A stretch of DNA of 64,000 nucleotides, taken from NCBI RefSeq assembly GCF_001431525.1, contig NZ_LDJH01000005.1:62001-126000 (forward strand), written 5' to 3'. Source of the DNA: Stenotrophomonas koreensis (lineage in GTDB: Bacteria > Pseudomonadota > Gammaproteobacteria > Xanthomonadales > Xanthomonadaceae). Positions within the stretch are counted from its first letter, which is position 1, and every line of letters starts with the position of its first letter. Below, one piece after another: positions 52,228-61,663 of the stretch. A program made the translations under genes and the position numbers. The notes beneath the pieces are model-generated. The model was not told the DNA's origin. It saw only the letters and a list, made by a program, of their open reading frames with translations, and ran no database searches.

Positions 52228-54891
52228 GTGGCCAGCCATTCCAAGGTAGATCCCGTTGCGTTGATCGCGATGCCGTGGCTGATCGCGCTGCTGTGTGCCG
52301 GCGGGGTGGTGCTGGTGTTTTTTCTGGCCATCGAGCGCCAGGCCATCGAGGCCCGGGAGCGGCAACATCTGCAGCAGCAGGTGCGGGTCATCAACGACAA
52401 TCTCAGCCAGCAGCTTGAGGCGATGAATCGCGCGCTGGAAGCGGTGATCGATGACGCCGGGCCATTGCCTGTATCGGCGGAGCATGTGCAGCGCACCCAG
52501 CGCCGACTGAAGGCCTTTTCCCGCGCAATGATCGGTGTGCGGACGATGGCCATGGTGGATGCCCGCGGTAACGTCATCGCCGCCAGCCGTGACGGGCTGC
52601 TGGGGCGCAATTTTTCCGAGCGCGACTATTTCCGCGCGGCACGCAGCGCCACTTCGCCCAATACGCTGATCATCAGCCCGCCCTACACCACTGCGTTGAA
52701 TGTCTGGGCCATCACCCTGGCCCGCGTGATGGTGGATGCCCAGGGCAATTTCGCTGGCATTGTCACCGCCACCCTGGATCCTGAGGCATTCACCACGCTG
52801 CTGGAGTCGGTTCGCTACACATCCGATGTTTCGGTGACACTGGCACACGGCGACGGTCTGCGCTTTTTGATGGTCGGGCAGGCCGCTGGCCTGGCCGATC
52901 CGGACATGGCCCGGCCCGGTTCGCCGCTCAGCAGCCGCCTGCAAAGCGGTGAGGCGGCCACTGTGTTCAGTGGTGCGCTGGTCGAAGGGGGGCCGGTGCA
53001 GTTGATGACCATCCACACCGTGCAGCCGGCTGCGCTGCAGATGGACAAGCCATTGCTGGTGGCCGTGGCGCGCAGCCGCGCTGCGGTTTTTGCCGACTGG
53101 CAATACAAAGCCGTGGCGCTGGCGGTGGCTTATCTGGTGTTGGCTCTGCTCGCGGCCGGCTGGCTGCGTTCGCGCCATCAGCGTCGCCTGCAGCGGTTGC
53201 AGCAGGAGCGGGCACTGGCGGCGATGAACGCCGGCTTTGAAGCGCGCTGGCGTGCGGTGCTGGAAGCCACCAATCAAGGGGTATGGGACTGGGATACGGT
53301 GACCGACAAGGTGTTCTTCTCCCCGGTGTGGAAGGCGATGCTGGGCTGTGCCGAGGATGAGGTCGGTGACAGCCTTGAGGAATGGCGCTCGCGTGTCCAT
53401 CCCGATGATCTGGTAGCGGCCCAGCAGGTGCTGCAGACCCATCTGAAGGGGGAGACCGGGGTGTATGAGCATCTCTACCGGATGCGGCACAAGAACGGCA
53501 ATTACTTGTGGATCCATGATCGCGGCGGCATCGTCGAGCGGGATGCGCAGGCCCGGCCGTTGCGTGTCATCGGCAGTTGTACCGATGTCAGCCAACAGCG
53601 CCAACAGCAGCAAACCCTGGACCGCTTGACCGCCAACGTTCCCGGGGCGCTCTACCAGTACCAGCTGGAGGCCGACGGGCATGGTTTTTTCCCGTATGTC
53701 AGTGCGGCCATCCAGGACATCTACGCCTGTCGGCCCGAAGACCTGCAGCAGGATGGCAGCCAGGTGTTTTCGCGGATCCATCCAGACGATCTGCAGGCGG
53801 TCAGGGATGGCATCGAACAGTCGGCACGTACGCTGGAGCTTTGGCTCAGCGAATACCGGGTCTTCCTGCCCGGGCGGGGGGAGCGTTGGATCAGTGGGCG
53901 TGCCAAGCCGGAATTGCTGGCCTCAGGCGCGGTGCTGTGGCACGGCTACCTCCAGGATGTCACCGAGGCCAAGCAACAGGCCATGCAGCTGCAGGAAACC
54001 GAGCGTCTGCTGCGGCACCTGATGCAGGAAATGCCGATCGGCCTGCTGATGGTGGATGGGCAGGGCCAGGCCTATTACGTCAACCGGCGTTTCCAGCAGC
54101 TGTGTGGTTATTCGCTGGATGAGCTGTCGGCACCGGAGCAGTGGTGGCTGCTGGCCTACCCCGATGCTGACCAACGCGCCCGGGCAAGGCATATCTGGGA
54201 ACAGGCGGTGGCGCAGGCAGACAACAACGGGGGTTACATTCCCGACCAGAGCTATACGATCACCACCCTGGAGGGCCTGCAGCGCACGCTTCGCATCGGG
54301 GGTATTACCTTCGGCAATCATTTCCTTGCCACCCTGGTCGATGACACGGAACAGCAGGCGGAAAATGCCTTCTTCCGCGGGCTTGCCTACAACGATGGCC
54401 TTACCGGGCTGGCCAACCGGCGTCGCTTCGATGAGTTGTTCGAAGCCGAATGGCAGCGTTGTCGTCGCAGCCAGAGGCCGCTGGCGGTGCTGATGATCGA
54501 TATCGATCAGTTCAAGCGTTACAACGATACCTATGGTCACCCGCAAGGGGACATCTGCCTGCAGCAGGTTGCCGATGTGCTGCGCCAGGGATGCCGGCGT
54601 TCGCATGACCTGGTCGCGCGCTATGGTGGCGAGGAGTTTGTCTGCCTGCTGCCGGAGTGTGACCTCGATGCAGCGCGTGCCCAGGCCCAGGCGCTGCGCC
54701 TGGCGTTATTCGAGCGGAGCATCGAGCACAGTAGCGCCGATGTAGCGCCGGTGGTCACGATCAGCATTGGCGTGGCCTGCCTGATTCCGGATGCCCAGTC
54801 CACGCCACAACAGCTGCTGGCAATGGCCGATGCCAACCTGTATCGGGCCAAAGCCAATGGTCGCAATCGCGTGGACGACGGCGGGCAGTGA
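52228..54891 (+). CDS. Membrane-bound diguanylate cyclase with Cache and PAS domains
   Basis: An 887-residue sensor enzyme. Order: TM1 (about 12-34), a periplasmic Cache-like domain (about 40-285, MAMVDARGNVIAASRDGLLG, FSERDYFRAARS), TM2 (about 296-312), two or three PAS domains (about 340-455, WRAVLEATNQGVWDWD; about 465-585; about 592-710, MQEMPIGLLMVDGQG), then a GGDEF domain (about 715-880). The signature is intact, GGEEF near residue 800, and an inhibitory I-site RSHD lies five residues before it, so it should make c-di-GMP with product feedback. There is no EAL domain. GTG start. Located just beyond the IS3 element. Confidence 0.92.
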   Translation: MASHSKVDPVALIAMPWLIALLCAGGVVLVFFLAIERQAIEARERQHLQQQVRVINDNLSQQLEAMNRALEAVIDDAGPLPVSAEHVQRTQRRLKAFSRAMIGVRTMAMVDARGNVIAASRDGLLGRNFSERDYFRAARSATSPNTLIISPPYTTALNVWAITLARVMVDAQGNFAGIVTATLDPEAFTTLLESVRYTSDVSVTLAHGDGLRFLMVGQAAGLADPDMARPGSPLSSRLQSGEAATVFSGALVEGGPVQLMTIHTVQPAALQMDKPLLVAVARSRAAVFADWQYKAVALAVAYLVLALLAAGWLRSRHQRRLQRLQQERALAAMNAGFEARWRAVLEATNQGVWDWDTVTDKVFFSPVWKAMLGCAEDEVGDSLEEWRSRVHPDDLVAAQQVLQTHLKGETGVYEHLYRMRHKNGNYLWIHDRGGIVERDAQARPLRVIGSCTDVSQQRQQQQTLDRLTANVPGALYQYQLEADGHGFFPYVSAAIQDIYACRPEDLQQDGSQVFSRIHPDDLQAVRDGIEQSARTLELWLSEYRVFLPGRGERWISGRAKPELLASGAVLWHGYLQDVTEAKQQAMQLQETERLLRHLMQEMPIGLLMVDGQGQAYYVNRRFQQLCGYSLDELSAPEQWWLLAYPDADQRARARHIWEQAVAQADNNGGYIPDQSYTITTLEGLQRTLRIGGITFGNHFLATLVDDTEQQAENAFFRGLAYNDGLTGLANRRRFDELFEAEWQRCRRSQRPLAVLMIDIDQFKRYNDTYGHPQGDICLQQVADVLRQGCRRSHDLVARYGGEEFVCLLPECDLDAARAQAQALRLALFERSIEHSSADVAPVVTISIGVACLIPDAQSTPQQLLAMADANLYRAKANGRNRVDDGGQ

Positions 54892-55020
54892 TTGCACGGC
54901 GCCTTGCTGATGACCGTTGCGGTCGCAGCGGCTGGTCACCAGATGGCCACTGCTGGCCCTGCAGATACTGGCTATGCGCCAGGTCAGGCCCGCAGGCCGG
55001 CGCCACGGCAGGGCGGGCAG

Positions 55021-55049
55021 CAACGGCGGGAGCGGCTCTCCCGCCGTTG
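55021..55049. terminator. Hairpin between the cyclase and OMP genes
   Basis: CAACGGCGGGAG and CTCCCGCCGTTG form a perfect 12-bp stem with a 5-base loop between two convergent genes. T tracts are weak on both strands. Confidence 0.5.
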
Positions 55050-55057
55050 GCCAGGGC

Positions 55058-55846
55058 TCAGAAGTCCCAGCGTGCGCTGATGCTCACCGGCACCGACAGG
55101 CGCTTGGCGTCATCGTTGATGCTGCTCAGGCCCAGGCCGCCGATATCGCGGTCATCACCGTCGAGCTTGGCGATGTAGCGCAGGCCGGCCTGTGCGGTGA
55201 TGCTGAAGTTGTCGCTGACCGGGAACAGCACACCGACATCCACACCGGCCGAGGCCGACCAGCTCTGCTCGGTGAAGCGGGCGTTGGGGATGGAGATGGC
55301 AGCAGCGGGGATGTCAAAGCTGGCCTTGATCGCGTCGGTACGGGTGGCGCCCAGACGGCCGGCGACGAACGGGCGGATGCTGCCCGGCTGCAGGAAGTAA
55401 TGGCGGTAACCCAGCTCGGCGCTGTAGCTCTTGTAGGTGCTGAAGTTGCCGTAGACCGGCAGCTCGGTATCCAGCGCCGGTACGAAGGCGCCGCCAACCT
55501 GCACGTTGCCCTGCGAGGCACGGGTGTGACGGATCTGACCGAACACTTCGGAACGGTCGCTCAGGCCATAGCCCAGTTCCAGGCCGTAGCTGTCGGCGCG
55601 GTCGTAGATGCGGTCATGCGAGCGCGGCTGGATGCGCAGCTCGGCCGAGACCCCGGCCAGGTCCGGGTTGAGCGGGCCCAGGTCCGGCACCGGGGCGGTC
55701 GCACCGCCGTGCACGTCACCGCTGGTGGGAATGTCGGTGCCACCAAAGACCGAGAAACTCAGCTTGCCGGCTTCAGGACCGGAGGCGTGTGCACTGGTGG
55801 CAGCGGTCAGGCCGGCCAGGACGAGAGCAAAAGCAGTACCTTTCAT
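55058..55846 (-). CDS. Outer-membrane beta-barrel protein, unrecognised family
   Basis: A 262-residue exported protein with a signal peptide (about 1-22, FALVLAGLTAATSAHA) and alternating amphipathic beta-strands throughout (SYGLELGYGLSDRSEVFGQI, SYSAELGYRHYF, SITAQAGLRYIAKL). The C-terminal residue is Phe (SARWDF), the usual BAM recognition signal. It resembles small OmpW/OmpA-barrel-like proteins. GGGAGAA precedes the ATG. Role unknown. Confidence 0.82.
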   Translation of the reverse strand: MKGTAFALVLAGLTAATSAHASGPEAGKLSFSVFGGTDIPTSGDVHGGATAPVPDLGPLNPDLAGVSAELRIQPRSHDRIYDRADSYGLELGYGLSDRSEVFGQIRHTRASQGNVQVGGAFVPALDTELPVYGNFSTYKSYSAELGYRHYFLQPGSIRPFVAGRLGATRTDAIKASFDIPAAAISIPNARFTEQSWSASAGVDVGVLFPVSDNFSITAQAGLRYIAKLDGDDRDIGGLGLSSINDDAKRLSVPVSISARWDF

Positions 55847-56148
55847 GCGGATTCTCCCAGGGGAATGAAATTTGCGGCGCTATGCCACTGACCAGATACG
55901 GGCGCTGATGGGTTTTGGATGCGCCGCGGGAGCCGGGTTGGCTGGCTGGTGTGGTCCGGCCAGACCCTGACCCGGGGGCGGTGACAGATGGCCGGGCGGT
56001 CACCCCCTGTGCGTGGCAGCGGGTGCGCCGGCATCAGGCATGGCACGCCCGCTGCCGGGCTGTACGCCAGCAGGGGTGGGCGGCGCGGGCTGGCCGCTGC
56101 ACCGTCCCGATCAGCGGCTATGCTGTGTGCTTTGTGCGCGGAGGTCCC
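55847..56148. other. Divergent intergenic region (OMP and esterase)
   Basis: 302 bases between two divergent starts. It carries the ribosome binding sites of both genes (GGGAGAA on the minus side, GGAGG on the plus side) and a TATGCT box at 56119-56124 that may be the esterase -10. Nothing else is recognised. Confidence 0.4.
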
Positions 56149-56820
56149 ATGTTGCTTGAAACCATTGAACGCCAGACCGGCGACAACCCGCAGTGGAGCG
56201 TGATCTGGCTGCATGGCCTTGGCGCGGACGGCAATGATTTCGTGCCGATCGTGCCGGAGCTGGTGCGTCGGCACTGGCCGGCGATGCGCTTTGTGTTCCC
56301 GCATGCGCCGGTACGTGCGGTGACCATCAATGGCGGCGCGCGCATGCGCGCCTGGTACGACATCGTCGGCATGGACCTGGCCTCGCGCGCGGACACTGCC
56401 GGTGTGGCCGAGTCGATCGCACAGGTCGATGCCCTGATCCAGCGTGAGGTGCAACGCGGGATCGCGCCGGCGCGGATCCTGCTGGCAGGTTTCTCCCAGG
56501 GCGGTGCCATCACCCTGTCCTACGGGCTGCAGGCCACCACCCCGCTGGCGGGCCTGGTGGCCATGTCCACCTATCTGCCGGATCCGGCCAGTGCCGCCTC
56601 GCGGCTGGTGGCCGGTGCCACCGCCCAGCCGGTGTTCTTCGCCCATGGCAGCGCGGATCCGGTGGTGCCGTTGGCGCTGGGCGAGTTGAGCATGCAGACC
56701 CTGCGTGGGCTGGGCTTTACGGTGCAGGGTCATCGTTATCCAATGGCCCACCAGGTCTGTGGCGAGGAAATCAAGGACCTGGCCGACTGGATCGAACAGC
56801 GTCTGCAGCTGCCGGCCTGA
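56149..56820 (+). CDS. Carboxylesterase/phospholipase family alpha/beta hydrolase
   Basis: A 223-residue cytoplasmic serine hydrolase of the EstB/acyl-protein thioesterase-like family. VIWLHGLGADGNDF (about 16-29) is the oxyanion region, GFSQGGAI (about 114-121) carries the nucleophile Ser, Asp is in HGSADPVVP (about 167-175) and His in YPMAHQV (about 198-204). It acts on short-chain esters or lysophospholipids; the native substrate is unknown. GGAGG lies four bases upstream. Confidence 0.92.
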   Translation: MLLETIERQTGDNPQWSVIWLHGLGADGNDFVPIVPELVRRHWPAMRFVFPHAPVRAVTINGGARMRAWYDIVGMDLASRADTAGVAESIAQVDALIQREVQRGIAPARILLAGFSQGGAITLSYGLQATTPLAGLVAMSTYLPDPASAASRLVAGATAQPVFFAHGSADPVVPLALGELSMQTLRGLGFTVQGHRYPMAHQVCGEEIKDLADWIEQRLQLPA

Positions 56821-56892
56821 TGCCGCGGCGGTGACGCCTGTCAGGACACTGGTTACCATGCAGTGGAGCGGAGCAAGGGAGCTGGCAACGGC

Positions 56893-57615
56893 ATGAAGGT
56901 GGTTATCGTCGACGACGAGAGTCTGGCGCGCGAGCGTCTGCGCCGGTTGTTGGCCGAGCATGCCGATGTCCAGCTGGTCGCCGAGGTCGACAGCGGCGCC
57001 GCGGCGATTGCCGCCTGCCAGGCACATGCACCGGATGTGGTGCTGCTGGATATCGCGATGCCGGGCATGGACGGGCTGCAGGCGGCCCGGCAACTGGCCC
57101 AGCTGCAGCCACCGCCGGCGGTGGTGTTCTGCACCGCCTATGACGCCCACGCCCTGTCGGCCTTCGAAGCGGCGGCGCTGGATTACCTGATGAAGCCGAT
57201 CCGCCCCGAGCGCCTGGCCAGCGCGCTGGCTCGCGTACGTACCTTCATGGCCGGGCAGGGGCGTGAAGGTACCCGGCAGGCCGGGCCGCGGCAGCATCTG
57301 TGCGCGCGCCTGCGCGGCAGCCTGCGGCTGATCCCGGTCGCCGATATCCGCTACCTGCAGGCCGAAGAAAAATACGTGGTGGTCCACCATGCGCGCGGCC
57401 AGGATCTGGTCGAGGATTCGCTCAAGACGCTGGAAGATGAGTTCGGCACCCGCTTTGTGCGTATCCACCGCAACTGCCTGGTCGCACGCGACCAACTGCT
57501 GGAGCTGCGCCGGCATCAGGGAGGGCTGCAGGCGGTATTGCGTGATGAGCCGCAGTTGCTGGAGGTCAGCCGGCGCTGCGCCCCGCAGCTGCGCCAGCTG
57601 CTCGATGGCGGCTGA
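56893..57615 (+). CDS. algR: LytTR-family response regulator, AlgR-like
   Basis: A 240-residue DNA-binding response regulator. The receiver (1-115) has DDES, the phospho-Asp in VVLLDIAMPGMDG (about 54) and Lys in YLMKPIRP. A LytTR DNA-binding domain follows (about 140-238, IRYLQAEEKYVVVHHARGQ, FVRIHRNCLVARDQLLEL). In Pseudomonas AlgR controls alginate and type IV pili together with the kinase AlgZ/FimS, encoded directly upstream; here that slot holds an esterase. hemC follows as in Pseudomonas. The symbol rests on this order. Confidence 0.88.
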   Translation: MKVVIVDDESLARERLRRLLAEHADVQLVAEVDSGAAAIAACQAHAPDVVLLDIAMPGMDGLQAARQLAQLQPPPAVVFCTAYDAHALSAFEAAALDYLMKPIRPERLASALARVRTFMAGQGREGTRQAGPRQHLCARLRGSLRLIPVADIRYLQAEEKYVVVHHARGQDLVEDSLKTLEDEFGTRFVRIHRNCLVARDQLLELRRHQGGLQAVLRDEPQLLEVSRRCAPQLRQLLDGG

Positions 57616-57650
57616 GCAGCAGCCTGCACACCCGGGCGGCAGCCATCGGC

Positions 57651-57656
57651 GATAAT
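57651..57656 (+). promoter_or_regulatory. Candidate -10 box directly upstream of hemC
   Basis: GATAAT lies seven bases before the chosen hemC ATG (57664) with no Shine-Dalgarno between, suggesting a leaderless transcript beginning at hemC. Confidence 0.4.
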
Positions 57657-57663
57657 GGTCAGC

Positions 57664-58584
57664 ATGAAAACGCTACGTATCGCCACCCGTAAAAGCCCGC
57701 TTGCCCTGTGGCAGAGCGAACATGTTGCCGATCTGCTGCGTCAGGCCCACCCGGGTCTGGAGGTGGTGCTGGTGCCGATGAGCACCCGCGGGGACGAGGT
57801 GCTGGACCGCTCGCTGGCGGCCATCGGTGGCAAGGGCCTGTTCCTGAAGGAGCTGGAACTGGCCATGCTGCGGGGTGAAGCCGACTGTGCGGTGCATTCG
57901 CTCAAGGATGTGCCGATGGAGCTGGATGGCCCGTTCGTGCTGCCGGCCATCCTGCAGCGCGCCGATCCGGCCGATGCCTTTGTCAGCAACCGCTATGCCC
58001 GGCTGGAGGATCTGCCGGCCGGTGCGGTTGTCGGTACGTCCTCGTTGCGCCGGCAGGCGCAACTGCGTGCCTTGCGCCCGGATCTGCTCTGCCGTGACCT
58101 GCGCGGCAACGTCAATACCCGTCTGGCCAAGCTCGATGCCGGTGAGTACGACGCGATCCTGCTGGCCTGTGCCGGGCTGCAGCGGCTGGGCCTGGAGGCG
58201 CGCATCGCTTCGCGGCTGACCGCGCCGGCCTGGCTGCCGGCACCGGCGCAGGCGGCGGTGGCGGTGGAGTGCCTGGCTACCGATGCCGCGGCCATCGCGC
58301 TGTTTGCGGTGCTGGACCATGCCCCGACGCGGACCTGTGTCGAGGCAGAGCGGGCGATGAACCTGGCCCTGCATGGCAGCTGCCATGTGCCGGTGGCCGG
58401 GCTGGCCCAGTTCGAAGGCGACAACGGCCTGTGGCTGCAGGGCCTGGTCGGTGATGTGGCCCATGGCCGTGGCATCCGCGCCCAGGCCCATGGCCTGGCC
58501 GACCAGCCGCAGGCGCTGGGCGAGCAGGTGGCCCAGCTGCTGCTCGGTGCCGGCGCTGGCGCGCTGCTGGGCCGCCCGGAATAA
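57664..58584 (+). CDS. hemC: Porphobilinogen deaminase (hydroxymethylbilane synthase)
   Basis: HemC links four porphobilinogens into hydroxymethylbilane in heme synthesis. The 306-residue protein begins [14 protein letters not shown], has the catalytic Asp in [10 protein letters not shown] (about 83), the Arg-rich [26 protein letters not shown] and the cofactor-binding Cys in [10 protein letters not shown] (about 242). A strong terminator follows at once, so hemD is not directly downstream. Confidence 0.97.
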   Translation: MKTLRIATRKSPLALWQSEHVADLLRQAHPGLEVVLVPMSTRGDEVLDRSLAAIGGKGLFLKELELAMLRGEADCAVHSLKDVPMELDGPFVLPAILQRADPADAFVSNRYARLEDLPAGAVVGTSSLRRQAQLRALRPDLLCRDLRGNVNTRLAKLDAGEYDAILLACAGLQRLGLEARIASRLTAPAWLPAPAQAAVAVECLATDAAAIALFAVLDHAPTRTCVEAERAMNLALHGSCHVPVAGLAQFEGDNGLWLQGLVGDVAHGRGIRAQAHGLADQPQALGEQVAQLLLGAGAGALLGRPE

Positions 58585-58607
58585 CCGGCCGCCACAGCGG
58601 TTGCGAT

Positions 58608-58644
58608 ACAACAACGGGACCGCAGGGTCCCGTTGTTGTTTTTC
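58608..58644 (+). terminator. Rho-independent terminator after hemC
   Basis: Perfect 14-bp stem (ACAACAACGGGACC and complement) with a GCAG loop and a following T run, 24 bases after the hemC stop. Confidence 0.92.
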
Positions 58645-58677
58645 GATGCAATGCCGGGTGTGGGTAGCGGCAGGGGC

Positions 58678-59454
58678 TTATTTGTAGGTGTAGACCAGGT
58701 TGACCGTGGTCAGGGTATCGGTCTTGCGCTTGCCGTCGGCCACATCACTGTTGTGGCGGGCCTGCCAGCCGGCCTTCAGCGCCAGCCGGTCGTTCATGCT
58801 CACCGACAGGCCCAGGTCATTCTGCGCAAAGGTGTTGTAGGAGCCCGCTTCCACCAGCAGGTTGTTGCTCAGCGCGGTGTTGTCGGTGATCCGGTAGCGC
58901 AGGTCCAGCTGGCTGCGGCCGATCAGGCCGGTACGGGTCTGGTCGGTTTCTGCCTCGTGGGTACGCCGTACACCGGGGCCGAGCTGGGCATCGAGCAGCA
59001 GCTTGTCCGCATCGATCAGCCGGGTACCGTAGCCCAGCGAGAAGCTGCCCTGGCGGTCATAGGTGGCAAAGTCGTCGCGCTCGTAACGGGCGTTGGCGGT
59101 GAGCTGGCGGTGTTCGCCCAGCTGCAGGCCACTGGCGGCGGCCGCGCTGTAGCGGTAAGCGGTGGTCTGGCGGAAACGCTGGCTGCTGCCGTCATCCAGG
59201 GTGCGGGTGTACTCGGCGCTGCTGCGCAGGCCGAACAGGTCCATCGAATGGATCCAGTCGCCCTCGTTGTAGCGCAGGCGCAGCTTGCCGTTGAAGGTTT
59301 CAGAGGTGCTGTTGCCATTGGCCGAGGCAAAGCCCAGTTCACCGCCGCTACCGGACCAGGGCGAGGCAATGGCGGCAAGCTGGCTGGCATCCTGGGCAAT
59401 GGCCAACGGACACACGGACAGGCCGAGCAGACAAATCACAAGCCGGTGTTTCAC
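58678..59454 (-). CDS. DUF481 (YdiY-like) outer-membrane protein
   Basis: A 258-residue exported beta-barrel of the DUF481/YdiY family: signal peptide (VICLLGLSVCPLAIAQ), then GGELGFASANGNSTSETFNG and many alternating strands (LDLRYRITDNTALSNNLLVE), ending in NLVYTYK. Family members are salt- or acid-induced OMPs of unknown function. The start is a GTG with GGAG seven bases upstream; an open upstream extension would not give a signal peptide at its N-terminus. Confidence 0.88.
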   Translation of the reverse strand: MKHRLVICLLGLSVCPLAIAQDASQLAAIASPWSGSGGELGFASANGNSTSETFNGKLRLRYNEGDWIHSMDLFGLRSSAEYTRTLDDGSSQRFRQTTAYRYSAAAASGLQLGEHRQLTANARYERDDFATYDRQGSFSLGYGTRLIDADKLLLDAQLGPGVRRTHEAETDQTRTGLIGRSQLDLRYRITDNTALSNNLLVEAGSYNTFAQNDLGLSVSMNDRLALKAGWQARHNSDVADGKRKTDTLTTVNLVYTYK

Positions 59455-59592
59455 TAAACGTCTCCGGATATCGCACAGGGGGAAATGCCTTGGCATGATA
59501 TCCGAGCCTCCATGGCTGACCGCTAACCTGCGCACCGCTGTGTGCACTGGCGTTTGGCCCATGGCCACCGTGTTCCGGAGACCGTTGTCGTC

Positions 59593-60561
59593 ATGGATCG
59601 TTACGAGCGTATCAATGCGTTGCACCGCCTGCTCAAGGCTTCGCGTTACCCGGTGACGGTGGCGCGCCTGCAGGATGAACTGGGCTGTTCACGGGCCACG
59701 GTCTACCGTGACCTGGCGTTTCTGCGCGATGCGCTGATGGCTCCGGTGGAGGGTGATGGCGAGGCCGGTTTCTGCTATCGCAAGGACGAAAGCGAGCGTT
59801 TCGAGCTGCCCGGGATGTGGCTGAGCTCGGAGGAACTGCTGGCCTTGCTGGCTTCCCAGCATCTGCTGCAGCGCACCGGCGGCGGGGTGTTGTCGCAGAT
59901 GCTGGCGCCACTGCAGCAGCGCATCGAAGGCCTGCTGGCCGCCCAGGCCGGGGTCACCCGCTGGCCGGTGGAGCGGGTGCGGGTGGTACCGCACCGTGGA
60001 CGCAAGCTGGACCAGGCCAGTTTCCGCGCGGTGGCCTCGGCGGTGCTGGAGCGGCGCCAGTTGTCATTTGAATACCGTGCCCGTTCCACCGACCAGGCAA
60101 CCAAGCGGCTGGTCTCGCCACAGCGCATCACCCACTACCGTGACAACTGGTACCTGGATGCCTGGGACCATGAGCGCCAGGCCCTGCGCAGTTTCGCGGT
60201 CGACCGCATCGGCCAGGCCCGGATCGGCAGCGAGCCGGCGCGGGATCTGAGCGAGCAGGAGCTGGACGGCCAGCTGGCGGCCAGTTACGGCATTTTTTCC
60301 GGGGAACCCAAGGGCTGGGCGACGATCCGTTTCAGTGCCAAGGCCGCGCGCTGGGTTGCCGACGAGCACTGGCATTCGCGCCAGCAGGGGCGGTTTCTGG
60401 ACGATGGCCGCTATGAGCTCAAGCTGCCCTACAGCGTCTCGCGCGAGCTGTTGATGGACGTGCTGCATTACGGCGCTGACGCTGAAATCGTCGAGCCACC
60501 GATGCTGCGCGAGCAGGCCAAGGCGCTGTTGGCCCTGACCCTGAGCAATTACGAGGCCTGA
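59593..60561 (+). CDS. WYL-domain transcriptional regulator (YafY-like)
   Basis: A 322-residue regulator. The N-terminal HTH_11 domain (MDRYERINALHRLLKASR, RLQDELGCSRATVYRDLAF) is followed by a WYL domain (about 140-225, LSFEYRARSTDQATKRLVSP, DNWYLDAWDHERQALRSF) and a C-terminal WCX extension. WYL domains sense nucleic-acid or nucleotide ligands. The gene is divergent from the DUF481 OMP. GGAGA stands before the ATG. The targets are unknown and no defence genes are nearby. Confidence 0.92.
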   Translation: MDRYERINALHRLLKASRYPVTVARLQDELGCSRATVYRDLAFLRDALMAPVEGDGEAGFCYRKDESERFELPGMWLSSEELLALLASQHLLQRTGGGVLSQMLAPLQQRIEGLLAAQAGVTRWPVERVRVVPHRGRKLDQASFRAVASAVLERRQLSFEYRARSTDQATKRLVSPQRITHYRDNWYLDAWDHERQALRSFAVDRIGQARIGSEPARDLSEQELDGQLAASYGIFSGEPKGWATIRFSAKAARWVADEHWHSRQQGRFLDDGRYELKLPYSVSRELLMDVLHYGADAEIVEPPMLREQAKALLALTLSNYEA

Positions 60562-60565
60562 GCCC

Positions 60566-61177
60566 TCAGCGCCTGCCTGGGGTTTCAAACCCCAGCCGGC
60601 CCTGCTGCTCCGGTGCCTGCAGCACCCGGCGCATGCGGTCGGTATTGACCCCGTGCTCGGCCAGCCGCTGCGTCAGTTCGAAATAACGGGTCTGGCTCAT
60701 GTCCGGTTCGCGCGACAGGATCCAGGCCATGTCGCGGCCGGGGTAGCCCACCAGGGCCCAGCTGTAATCAGCGGCCACTTCCAGCACCTCGGTGCGGGTG
60801 GGGATGATCCGGTAGAACCAGGTCCGCCAGCGCCGGTTGCCGCTGTCCTGGTCCACCCGTGCGCGCAGGTTCAATACCTGTACCGGGGAGTCGAAGTTTT
60901 CCCGGTAGTAATAGTTGATCTGGACCTTGCCATTGGCCGGGTCCTCCAGGCGGTAGTCGTGATGGCTGGCGACATGGCCGCGTTCCACCGGGTTGGCGAC
61001 CCGGCCGATCACATACCAGCGGCCCATGTAGTGCTGCAGCGACAAGGGCTGGCTGCTGCTGGGCTGCAGCGTGCTTTCGCTCGCGGCCGGTTCGGCGTCC
61101 TGCGCGGCGCAGAAAAACGGTGTCGACAGCAGCAGGGCGAGGGCAAGCGGGTAGGCGGCTGAACTTGGCTGGCGCAT
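60566..61177 (-). CDS. Exported lipocalin-family protein
   Basis: A 203-residue periplasmic lipocalin with a signal peptide (about 1-25, ALALLLSTPFFCAA). The first lipocalin motif is YMGRWYVIGRVANPVERG (GxW type, about 50-67), then YRLEDPANGKVQINYYY and ALVGYPGRDMAWILSREP. It is like Blc, but lacks a lipobox Cys at the cleavage site in a clear LAGC form. Binding of a small hydrophobic ligand or lipid is inferred. It is convergent with the WYL gene (4 bases apart). Confidence 0.9.
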   Translation of the reverse strand: MRQPSSAAYPLALALLLSTPFFCAAQDAEPAASESTLQPSSSQPLSLQHYMGRWYVIGRVANPVERGHVASHHDYRLEDPANGKVQINYYYRENFDSPVQVLNLRARVDQDSGNRRWRTWFYRIIPTRTEVLEVAADYSWALVGYPGRDMAWILSREPDMSQTRYFELTQRLAEHGVNTDRMRRVLQAPEQQGRLGFETPGRR

Positions 61178-61276
61178 GAGACGTTTCTAACCCGGCAACA
61201 GTGGAAGTTGGGTCGCAGCGGGTGAGATCGGCGCCGGCCATGCTGGCGCCAACGACATCCCGCTGGAGGGTTGATG

Positions 61277-61648
61277 ATGCCAAGGTTGAGGTTGCAATGG
61301 GGCTACCGTTCAGAATTATTTCCGGTTGCCGCGTATTGGCGGACCGGCCTGCGTGAGGCCTGCGTCCTCGGCGCCGTGGTGGTGGCGCTGGTGCCGGCGG
61401 CGCGCGGCCATCACGACTGGTTCGGCTGGCTGCCGCTGTGGTTGCTGGCAATGCCGGCACTGGCCTGCTGGCTGGTCCACGGCGCGCCCTGGCCGCGACT
61501 GACGCGTGCGGCTGCCGTTCCCCGCAGTAGCCGGCCGCGGCGTGCTGGCGTTGGCCAGGCCCGGCGCCTGCCCCGCCGGTTCGGCGGCGTAGTGACTACC
61601 GGCCGGGGCCAGCCGACGCTTGCCTGTGGTAGCGTTCGCGGCCAGTAA
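61277..61648 (+). CDS. Small conserved-type membrane protein
   Basis: A 123-residue protein with a short basic start (MPRLRLQWGYRSEL) and two hydrophobic stretches (about 29-41 and 51-67, WLPLWLLAMPALACWLV), then an Arg-rich tail. GGAGGG sits six bases before the ATG, which favours a real gene. No family is recognised. It ends 15 bases before the S9 peptidase. Confidence 0.6.
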   Translation: MPRLRLQWGYRSELFPVAAYWRTGLREACVLGAVVVALVPAARGHHDWFGWLPLWLLAMPALACWLVHGAPWPRLTRAAAVPRSSRPRRAGVGQARRLPRRFGGVVTTGRGQPTLACGSVRGQ

Positions 61649-61663
61649 ACCGGTGGAGTACCC

